This document shows, one piece after another, positions 1-7,598 of a stretch of DNA of 34,809 nucleotides. Each line of letters starts with the position of its first letter. Position 1 is the first letter of the stretch. The notes beneath the pieces are model-generated. The model saw only the letters and a list, made by a program, of their open reading frames with translations. It was not told the DNA's origin and made no database searches. The position numbers were made by a program, and so were the translations under genes. Location of the stretch: positions 1-34,809 of the forward strand of contig LT649346.1 of assembly GCA_900128395.1 (NCBI GenBank). The letters run 5' to 3'. Source of the stretch: Stramenopiles sp. TOSAG23-2 (Eukaryota; Sar).

Positions 1-81
1 TTGAGCATATTACTTTAACACGAGAAGTGTAAAATTATTATAACTTAGATTTTAACCAATATAATATTATATATAATATAT

Positions 82-2937
82 TTAACACTCAATTTCATCA
101 CTATTAATAAAACCAATTTGTCGATGTTCACGATCAAAAATGGTAAGAAATGAACTCATAAATGTATCGCCTAATAATGTTCCACCAGTCACACTTCCAC
201 TATCGATACCAATTGTATACATCCGACTGTCGCAAAATACACCACCATTTCTCATGTACATTTGTGGTTTTAACAATAAATCAACATTGTTCTCTAATTG
301 GATTGTTAATATAGGATATGTTGAAATATCATCTTCATTCATTTCATAACATAAGCCTTGAAACACTCCTCGACCTGGCTCAATCTTATTACCATCATTA
401 TCTATACAAACACCAATTAATTGAGTTGCACTATTGTTACAATATGTTAACATTAAATCACGAAATGCATCAAATGCCGTTCGTGGTAATGTAAATGAAC
501 TAGACCCACTATCAACTATGGCATCACCACGATTGTAAACAGATGGATTAACACCAATTGATATATTATTGATGCGAAAATCTAAAAGGTTAACAACGTA
601 ATAGGTTTCTTTCATGATTTTTGTCCATTGAATTTTAACACCATTGATGTCATTGCTATTATTATCGTTATCGTTGCTATCAGCAGAACGTTTTATTGCA
701 TCATTTGCACCTAGATACAACATACCACCTGTATCTTTATGCATGCATATTGAAAACATATTTGATTTTATTATACCATTATCATACATGGTATCGATAA
801 TTGTTTTTGCACCAGAAGAACTTATGGAGCTATATGCAACACCAATAATCCCATCTAAATTAATAGGTTGTGTTGGATTTTTTAAATGATCTTCGTAAAT
901 AGCACCTATATACGCATTTTCAACTTTTGTTGAACTAGATGAGCCTGCAAGTGACATGGCATCTGTATATATTTGTGCTGAATATCCTGAACTATCAGCA
1001 TAAGAAATTTCATAGGAACATATTTTTTCATGGCATGGCTTACAAACTAAATTTGGCGCTGAACAATTCACTGCATGTGATGTTTTTGAATTTGAAGGTA
1101 CATATCTATTATCAGCATGACGAGTACAAGATGTACATCCCCACTTTGGAATACCTAGATCAGAGGATCCCGTATCAATTTGAAGCAAAAAGGTATTAGG
1201 TGGTGCCCCAATGGATACATTTAAATAATATTCACCATCTTTTGAAAAATAGGAATATAACGGAACTGCTATTTCACCCCATCCTTGGTCATTATTATTA
1301 TTATTATTATTATTTATTTTTTTCGTAAATGATGATGTGAGGTCATTGGAATGAGTTGTAAAATAAAAGTAATCAAATGATACGTTTCCTGGGGGGTTCA
1401 GATGCTGTTTTTTACCATTGTTATTTACATTATCATCATGTTGAATAATATTTAATTGTAAATCAATTGTAATATCGGCACTGTTTATTTTCTCGTCGTT
1501 ATTAAGATGATGCATGGTACAAACAATGTGGAATAATTCTAGATCATTCATATTGTTTATCATTATTGAATTGTTGTCGTCGTCTACTCTTATATTCTTC
1601 TTTTCAGTGCATTTTAATACATTGTTATTATTATCATTTATTATTACAACTTCTAAATTATATGTTAGTATTTCTTCAATATCAATACCTTTCACACGTT
1701 GTCCAATTAAATGTAAAAATGATGTTTGATACAACGAAAACTTAATATTTGGATAAAAGATAGAACCATTATTTTGTAGATTTGTTACTAATAAAAAATC
1801 ATTGGATGCAATTACAGATTCTTTTTTAACAAATATTTTTTGCGAGGTTGATTTAAAATAATTTTCCACTTCAATTCGTTTCCCGAAACGTCCATCATAA
1901 TTACCAATACCAATTTTATCAATTTTAACAGGTGCAATACTACCATTTTTGTAATAATGCACATATCCAGCTACAACATCACGATAATAACCTTTGTTTA
2001 ATAGATCAGTAGAATGTGTTATATCATTAGTAAAATAATACCATTGATTGTGCAATGATAAAAAACTACCATGTCTAAATGTTAAATCTTTGTTTGTCCA
2101 CCACTCTGACTTGTTATAATTATTTGGTTCTTGTCTAAATGAAGGTGTTAAAGATGATGTCTTAATGACAACCCCATTAAAGGTATACGGGCCATAAACC
2201 GATGAACTTGTTCCATAGAAACAACCCCATGATAAGTAAAAGTTCCCATTGTATTTATGTATAAACGGCTTATCATCCAATTTTCCAGGTCCATAATTTC
2301 CAATTGCATTAATTACATTTACTTTTCGAGGATGTTCAGCTAAAGACATCATATCATCATTTAGTTCTGCAATGTAATAATTGAACGTCCCGAAAATTAT
2401 ATAATGCTTTTTATTTGCTGGATCATAAATTATTCCTGGATCTCTTATTGTTGTTCCTAATTTTTTACCTAATTCATCTGATAAAAGCGGCTTCTTTAAA
2501 ACATCATTCCATGGGCCTGAAGGAGATGTGGGTGATTTTACTACTGCAATTTGAGTTGGCCCAATGGATAAGTACCAATAGTAATTATTATTTTTTTCAG
2601 CAGCATCAGTTGCCCAACACTCTGTGCGTGCATCTCTTGGTACCCATTCCATAGGTTTAAATTCTTGAACTTTTCGATAGGAAATTAAATCTGTTGTTTT
2701 CCAAATCCACCAATCATCCATACGAAAATTTGTGTTATTAGGAGAATAATCATGCGTTGCATATATGTAAATTGCATTACCAAAAGCACGTGCATGTGGG
2801 TCTGCCATGCCATTATTTTTGACTAGTGGATTTTCACCTTTTGTATTTGTAATTATTAAAATAATACAATAGTATACAAAAATTAAATTGATACATGTAT
2901 TATTATTATTATCCTTATGAAAAATCATTCTCTTCAA
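82..2937 (-). CDS. Secreted GH43 glycosidase fused to a pepsin-like aspartic protease
   Basis: A 951-residue single reading frame. A hydrophobic stretch at residues 15-30 looks like a signal peptide or anchor, so the product should enter the secretory pathway. Residues 38-345 form a GH43 five-bladed propeller: MADPHA carries the probable base D46, IRDPGIIYD the pKa-tuning D166, DKPFIHKYNG lies where the acid is expected (D222 in place of Glu), and RHGSF and NGSIAPV match the last blade. Residues 354-500, opening RIEVENY, resemble the start of a CBM6-type sugar-binding module. After an Asn run (542-549) comes a family A1 aspartic protease, 555-951, with DTGSS (D588), a flap at SYADSSG and DSGSS (D809), and many cysteines as in nepenthesin-like enzymes. 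GH43 enzymes cleave arabinan-, xylan- or galactan-type glycans; the substrate here is unknown. Fusion of the two enzymes is unusual. The protease part has no signal or obvious propeptide of its own. It lies divergent to ISD11. Confidence 0.88.
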   Translation of the reverse strand: MKRMIFHKDNNNNTCINLIFVYYCIILIITNTKGENPLVKNNGMADPHARAFGNAIYIYATHDYSPNNTNFRMDDWWIWKTTDLISYRKVQEFKPMEWVPRDARTECWATDAAEKNNNYYWYLSIGPTQIAVVKSPTSPSGPWNDVLKKPLLSDELGKKLGTTIRDPGIIYDPANKKHYIIFGTFNYYIAELNDDMMSLAEHPRKVNVINAIGNYGPGKLDDKPFIHKYNGNFYLSWGCFYGTSSSVYGPYTFNGVVIKTSSLTPSFRQEPNNYNKSEWWTNKDLTFRHGSFLSLHNQWYYFTNDITHSTDLLNKGYYRDVVAGYVHYYKNGSIAPVKIDKIGIGNYDGRFGKRIEVENYFKSTSQKIFVKKESVIASNDFLLVTNLQNNGSIFYPNIKFSLYQTSFLHLIGQRVKGIDIEEILTYNLEVVIINDNNNNVLKCTEKKNIRVDDDNNSIMINNMNDLELFHIVCTMHHLNNDEKINSADITIDLQLNIIQHDDNVNNNGKKQHLNPPGNVSFDYFYFTTHSNDLTSSFTKKINNNNNNNNDQGWGEIAVPLYSYFSKDGEYYLNVSIGAPPNTFLLQIDTGSSDLGIPKWGCTSCTRHADNRYVPSNSKTSHAVNCSAPNLVCKPCHEKICSYEISYADSSGYSAQIYTDAMSLAGSSSSTKVENAYIGAIYEDHLKNPTQPINLDGIIGVAYSSISSSGAKTIIDTMYDNGIIKSNMFSICMHKDTGGMLYLGANDAIKRSADSNDNDNNSNDINGVKIQWTKIMKETYYVVNLLDFRINNISIGVNPSVYNRGDAIVDSGSSSFTLPRTAFDAFRDLMLTYCNNSATQLIGVCIDNDGNKIEPGRGVFQGLCYEMNEDDISTYPILTIQLENNVDLLLKPQMYMRNGGVFCDSRMYTIGIDSGSVTGGTLLGDTFMSSFLTIFDREHRQIGFINSDEIEC

Positions 2938-3005
2938 TTTAAATAATAGATGATTGCTTATACCTGTTTCGTTGCTAATATTATCATTAATGTGATGCTT
3001 TCTAT

Positions 3006-3080
3006 GATGGATTTTGTGCGGTGTATGTTTATAATGTATTTTTATTTATTGTAATTGTGAATTGTGAATTGCGCGTGCAA
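3006..3080. repeat. Direct repeat, copy 1
   Basis: About 75 bases beginning GATGGATTTTGTGCGG and ending GCGCGTGCAA. A near-identical block recurs 113 bases downstream. It lies upstream of the minus-strand GH43-protease gene, so it may be in its promoter or 5' leader. Confidence 0.8.
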
Positions 3081-3118
3081 TTATTTCAACAATAATTATT
3101 TTGGTTGATTTCTTCTAC

Positions 3119-3199
3119 GATGGATTTTGTACGGTGTATGTTTATAATGTATTTTTATTTATTGTAATCGTGAATTTAAATTGTGAATTGCACGTGCAA
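3119..3199. repeat. Direct repeat, copy 2
   Basis: Second copy of the 75-base block, with a few substitutions (GTGCGG to GTACGG, GCGCGTGC to GCACGTGC) and a small insertion near its end. Both copies end in a short palindrome-like GCRCGTGC. Local tandem duplication is the simplest origin. Confidence 0.8.
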
Positions 3200-3473
3200 C
3201 AACAACATAAACAACAACAACAATTGCACAATTATTATTATTATTATTTTAATAATTGAAATAATTTTCACAAAAAAATTGTGTTTTTGTTGTTGATTCT
3301 ACATAAAATACCTAGCAAATGACAATAATTTATACTTGAAAGGGAAATTAGAATATAAGAAAATACGAAAATACGAACCATTCCATTTTTTCCATTTTCC
3401 ATTCATCGATTCATCCATTTTCAACTATCAAATGCCATAAATTATTCTATTATATATACTCATATACAGGCAA

Positions 3474-3610
3474 GGATATACTAAGTGCAAGCCGGAAATC
3501 TCAGCTGGGAAGACTCTGCGCTTGCCAGACGAGTATTATAGGCAAATAAGAATACCAAAAAAAAAAAATTACTACAAAAAAAATTACAAAAATGGTATCA
3601 GGTGTGCTCA
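3474..3610 (+). other. GC-richer island of unknown nature in a 855-base gap
   Basis: The gap 2938-3792 separates two divergent genes. Apart from the direct repeats it holds TA- and CAA-rich sequence and this island, which is much richer in G and C than its surroundings. It follows an acceptor-like TATACAG. One plus frame runs open from about 3475 past 3600 and contains KPEISAGKTLRLPDEYY, using codons such as CTG CGC GAC GAG that neighbouring genes avoid. The same stretch also contains GCAAGC and GCTTGC, which could pair. It may be a decayed exon or a small structured RNA; neither is shown. Confidence 0.3.
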
Positions 3611-3792
3611 GACCAAACCAGCTACAGCAAAGATTAAGAATAATATATATATTCTTATATATTCTATTGTAGTATAGAAGAGATCAAGATAGAACATATA
3701 CATGTGTGATATTATATTTAAATAACAGATAAAAGAGAAATACAGAACAACAATAAAATAGTAGTAGTAGTATTAATAATAAAGTAGCAACG

Positions 3793-4044
3793 ATGAGTAA
3801 AAAGGAAGTATTGGCGACGTTTAGAAAATTATTACGTAGTGGTTCAAAATGTAAAGATTATAATTATAGGCATTTTATTCTAAGAAGAATAAGTGAAGAC
3901 TTTCGTGCAAATCAAAATGCAACAGCAGATAATATTAGTGTGATGTTAGAAAATGCAAATAGGCAATTGGAAAATGTAAATCGTATTGTAACCGTCCAGA
4001 ATTTATATGCGACGCCAAATTCAGTGATGGATAATTTAAAGTAA
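3793..4044 (+). CDS. ISD11/LYRM4-like subunit of the iron-sulfur assembly complex
   Basis: An 83-residue protein with the layout of ISD11 (LYRM4), a small three-helix LYR protein of the mitochondrial matrix. ISD11 stabilises the cysteine desulfurase NFS1 and recruits acyl carrier protein. The most telling part is DYNYRHFILRRISEDFRANQN (residues about 22-42), which follows the ISD11 pattern YNYR....RRI.. .FR.N. Towards the end, NLYATP matches the family's QLYST. Length is normal for the family (about 80-95). An oddity: the LYR tripeptide itself reads TFR (LATFRKLLR), so only the Arg and an aromatic are kept. There is no cleavable presequence, which is usual for LYR proteins. The gene ends cleanly at TAA and stands alone; 850 bases separate it from the divergent GH43 gene. 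Confidence 0.88.
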   Translation: MSKKEVLATFRKLLRSGSKCKDYNYRHFILRRISEDFRANQNATADNISVMLENANRQLENVNRIVTVQNLYATPNSVMDNLK

Positions 4045-4533
4045 GAAACGTATATTATCTAGTATCTATATATTGTTGACATTTATAATTTGGTTATTTT
4101 TAAGACAACATACACCAGAAATACAGACACTTTGAAAAAAGTAAAATAAAATAATTGGAATATTATATAAAATATTACGAGTACTTCCGTATAAAAAAAG
4201 TGAAGTAAAATGGAGTGAACCGTGAACGTGTAAAAGAAACAAACGTGAAGATGTATAAAATAATATATATATATTATAATATATATTACACGAAAAGTAC
4301 CAACAAATATTATATATAAGAAACAGTATTAATCTCTAGACAATTATTTTTTATATATCCTCTTTTTACTCTTTTTCCTCCATTTGTTTTACCTTTTTGC
4401 GAATGTTCTTCTTTTTCATCTATCGTATTTTATATATTTAAAAAAACTTCAAATTATTCGCCGCATTATATCACGATGGTAAAATTAAACCTATATATAT
4501 ATATGATGTGTATATATATATATATATATTTAT
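4045..4533. other. Intergenic gap between ISD11 and the sulfhydrylase
   Basis: 489 bases of AT-rich sequence between two convergent genes. It has TA microsatellites near 4262-4290 and 4495-4530 and a T-rich stretch near 4350-4400. I see no reading frame, RNA gene or repeat of note. Confidence 0.7.
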
Positions 4534-5919
4534 TTATTTTTTGTCACCACCATTTAATGCTTGATCAAAGTCAGCTGTAATATCAGCAATATCTTCGAAA
4601 CCAACGGAGCAACGTATCATGTCTGGTTTTACACCAGCTGCTAATTGTTCTTCTTCACTTAACTGTTGATGTGTAGTTACACTTGGACAAATGACTAAAG
4701 TTTTTGCATCTCCAACATTTGCTAAATGTGATGCTAATTTCACATTGTCAATGAAAGCTGCTGCTGCATCTTTTCCACCTTTAACACCAAAGCAAAGTAC
4801 AGCGCCGAAACAACCTGCACGGAAATATTTCTTTGCACGTTCATGGCATGGATGATTTTCCAAGGATGGATGGGATACCCATTCAACTTTGTCATGTTCT
4901 TGAAGCCATTTTGCCAATGCATTTGCATTGTCAGAATGTGCTTTGCCACGTAAACTTAATGTTTCCAAACCCATTAACAATTGGAAAGAACCAAATGGAT
5001 TTGGACAGGCACCCATATCACGTAAGGATACAACACGTGCACGGAAGATGAAAGCCATATTGCATGAAAATGGACCAGTTGGGCCAAATACAGCTTGGAA
5101 ATTTAAGCCATGGTATGCTGGGCAGTCATCATTCAACAATGGGAATTTACTTTTACCATCACTTGTTTGTACGCTCCAATCGAAGGAGTTATTATCGATG
5201 ATGGCACCACCAATGGTATTACCATGACCACCGATCCATTTGGTACAACTACATGTAATAATATCAACACCAAATTTAAATGGACGGCATGTGTAACCGG
5301 CCATACCAAAGGTATTGTCTACCATGAATGGCACTTTGTTTTCTTTACAGATTGCACTGATACCTTCGAAATCTGGGATGTTGAAACTTGGGTTACCAAG
5401 GGTTTCATAATATACGCATTTACATTTATCCCCAAGTTCAGATAATCCAGCTTTCAATTCATCTAAATTTTGACCGTTAATAAATTTAACAGTAATTCCC
5501 ATCAATGGGAATGTATGTTTGAATTGTGCATATGTACCTCCATACAAATCACCTGCAGCAATAATACTATCACCACATTGGCAAATGGTTAACAAAGCCT
5601 GTAACTGTGCGGATACACCAGATGCAGTTGCTACTGCACTTGGATGTGCACCATCAAGGTTACAACCAGAACCTTCCAATTTAGATAAACGGTATTCCAA
5701 TACATGCGCGGTTGGGTTCATAATACGTGTGTAAATTGGACCTAACTCTTGCAATGCGAACAATTTTGCACCATGTTCTGCAGATTTGAATGCAAATGAG
5801 GTACTTGCATAAATAGGTGGTGCTCTTGCACGGTGATCGGAGTCCATGGTTTGACCATGATGTAATTGCACGGTGGTAAAACCTTGACCTGGGGCGCGAT
5901 CGGAATCGTAATCAGACAT
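4534..5919 (-). CDS. O-acetylhomoserine sulfhydrylase (PLP enzyme)
   Basis: A 461-residue member of the Cys/Met metabolism PLP-dependent enzymes, closest in layout to O-acetylhomoserine aminocarboxypropyltransferase (yeast Met17 type). These make homocysteine from O-acetylhomoserine and sulfide, or cysteine in related members. Seen: the N-terminal start FTTVQLHHGQ, YTRIMNPTAHVLEYRLSKLEG (residues 63-83), ASGVSAQ at 99, the cofactor aspartate D201 in MVDNTF, and the Schiff-base lysine K227 in SCTKWIGGHGNTIGG. The C-terminus ends with SVGFEDIADITADFDQAL, as in the family. The 430-460 residue length fits. No targeting sequence is evident, so it is probably cytosolic. It is intronless and more GC-rich at third positions than most neighbours, which suggests high expression. 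Many eukaryotic OAH sulfhydrylases were acquired from bacteria, but transfer is not shown here. Confidence 0.94.
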   Translation of the reverse strand: MSDYDSDRAPGQGFTTVQLHHGQTMDSDHRARAPPIYASTSFAFKSAEHGAKLFALQELGPIYTRIMNPTAHVLEYRLSKLEGSGCNLDGAHPSAVATASGVSAQLQALLTICQCGDSIIAAGDLYGGTYAQFKHTFPLMGITVKFINGQNLDELKAGLSELGDKCKCVYYETLGNPSFNIPDFEGISAICKENKVPFMVDNTFGMAGYTCRPFKFGVDIITCSCTKWIGGHGNTIGGAIIDNNSFDWSVQTSDGKSKFPLLNDDCPAYHGLNFQAVFGPTGPFSCNMAFIFRARVVSLRDMGACPNPFGSFQLLMGLETLSLRGKAHSDNANALAKWLQEHDKVEWVSHPSLENHPCHERAKKYFRAGCFGAVLCFGVKGGKDAAAAFIDNVKLASHLANVGDAKTLVICPSVTTHQQLSEEEQLAAGVKPDMIRCSVGFEDIADITADFDQALNGGDKK

Positions 5920-6527
5920 ATTGTTCTTGTGTTTTGTTTGGTTGTTGTTGCTTTAACTTTTTTTTTGTTTGTAAAAAATGTAATAATATTACTGTTTTGT
6001 TTTTGTTTTGTTTTTTGTTATGTTATGTTTTCTCCTTGCACTTGCAGTGACTACATCTACATCCCTGTATCTTTTATCTAAGTGCTACCATGTTATATAA
6101 GTGCAAGTCGTTTCTCGATGTGTGGCTGTGAAAGTAGTACCGTAATGGTATTCACCGCCTATTTCGACGGGACAATCCGGCACAATGTGTTGAATCCGGT
6201 TTGCGAAAAAAAAAGATATTGCCTGCCGGGCCTGTATTATAATGCTATTTCCTTGTATTATATATTATCCAAAAAACTAAAGCAGAGCAAAATATACCTA
6301 CGTCATTTTTATTCTAGATTTATGCTAAAAACTACTCCCGAAAGCAAAAATACTAACTGAAACTGTGAACCTCGTGAAGGCATACTATAAGACCAATTTT
6401 AGTATTCTAAAGAGGTATAATAGTCTTTGTATTTAGAGCCATTTATCCAATGATGTATAGTTAGAATAAGTGCAAAATATGGTGATTTTTTGATAGGGAA
6501 AAAAAAACACAAAAATCCTGGAACTAC

Positions 6528-6614
6528 TATAACACTGAATAATTACAAGCCAGGAGACTCAGGCACCTTCCCTGAGGTCACATTCAACGGGATTTCTGGC
6601 TAGGTAGTGTTATA
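6528..6614. other. Nested three-stem hairpin, possible structured RNA
   Basis: Three helices nest around one loop. The outer stem pairs TATAACACT (6528-6536) with AGTGTTATA (6606-6614). The middle stem pairs AGCCAG (6548-6553) with CTGGCT (6596-6601). The inner stem pairs GACTCAGG (6556-6563) with CCTGAGGTC (6571-6579) across one bulged base. A TATAAATAG lies just after, at about 6622. It could be a small RNA, part of a transposable element, or chance; strand and expression are unknown. Confidence 0.4.
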
Positions 6615-7060
6615 CCCATGCTATAAATAGGATACATACAGCATTGAAACCACTATTTTTAAGGATAACACCTGTAAAAACCATACATTTTACGGTCTGT
6701 AATCTGTAATATAATGCGATTCACAACTAGAAAAGTATATGTTTGATTAGACTACATATGTTTGTACTATCTTCTGTGTAATAGTCTTATCAAATCACAA
6801 ATCAACATTGTTAGTAATTTATAGTGGAAAAATGTGATTTAGCACCGTATAGCTAGTAAATCAGCGGATATTGAATGATACGGAGTTGAAAATAGGTGTT
6901 AAGACGAAAAAATTACTGATTGTCGCTGATGAATAAAAAATTTTGTTTCGCTGATGAAAAAAATAATGGAGGAAATATTTTATTTATAAAAAATTATTAC
7001 AAATTCATCCACATTTGTTCGGAAAAATAAACACTTTATGTATATAAAAGGACGTAACTC

Positions 7061-7192
7061 AAAATATGCAAAATCAACAAATGAAAAAATTTTGAGGTTG
7101 CGAAATTATTTTCACACTCGGCAACTGTTGCCGAGTGTGAAAATGTTTTTACAAATTTTTTTGGAGCACAAGAAAGTGTTTTTGCATATTTT
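7061..7192. repeat. Foldback element with an 18-base perfect core palindrome
   Basis: The core is a perfect inverted repeat, 7108-7124 against 7128-7144, around CTG, containing CACACTCGGCAA and its complement. The symmetry continues imperfectly about the same centre: AAAATATGCAAAA at 7061-7073 faces TTTTGCATATTTT at 7180-7192. The whole spans about 132 bases. A minus-strand frame of about 67 codons crosses it but matches nothing I know. A MITE-like foldback or hairpin RNA locus is possible. Confidence 0.6.
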
Positions 7193-7220
7193 CTATCCAA
7201 AATATTGATAGATAATGTAA

Positions 7221-7409
7221 TATATCGCTGAAAATCCAATACTGTGTAGTTATAATAAAAAAATAAAACGTATTACTATTGGAAATTATTATTCTTTAAC
7301 TGAAAAACACCCCTTAATCGACAAATTGCTCAGGGAAGGTGCCAGAGGAGGCAAGTACAAATTGAACTTGGAAAGATACGTAAGACGGAATGCACGAATC
7401 AAATTTTAA
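7221..7409 (+). other. Open frame without a start codon, possible relic exon
   Basis: Sixty-three codons between in-frame TAAs, with no ATG. The C-terminal half, containing LLREGARGGKYKLNLERYV and RRNARIKF, has protein-like composition and GC-richer codons than neighbouring genes. It stops 190 bases before the double-SDR gene. It could be a last exon or a pseudogene remnant; I recognise no family. Confidence 0.25.
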
Positions 7410-7598
7410 TAAATAATAAAAATAAATGTTGTTTGAAACGGAGAAATGATTGCATTATCATATTATAAAAACATAATTGTGTCAAAAAATAATAATATAT
7501 ATAACGTAATATATATAAAAACAAACAAAACAAGTACTTTCTTCTATACAATACCAGATTATATTATACATTTAATAAATAAATAATATTCATTCATC

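Larger units (their letters stand above)
5920..7598. other. Long gap (1.7 kb) holding foldback structures and relic-like frames
   Basis: This region lies between the divergent sulfhydrylase and double-SDR genes. The first 150 bases are T-rich and presumably the sulfhydrylase promoter. Scattered GC-richer islands stand out near 6150-6240, 6540-6610, 7110-7140 and 7330-7400. Two structured segments and one open frame are listed separately. A 92-codon plus frame at 6082-6360 begins at GTG and has no recognisable family, so it is not called. No tRNA or rRNA was seen. Confidence 0.6.

Noticed and set aside
6082-6360. A 92-codon plus frame with GTG start
   Set aside because: No ATG, no recognisable motif and ordinary AT-rich composition for most of its length.
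7036-7239. A 67-codon minus frame across the 7061-7192 foldback
   Set aside because: It has no family match, and much of it is set by the palindrome itself.
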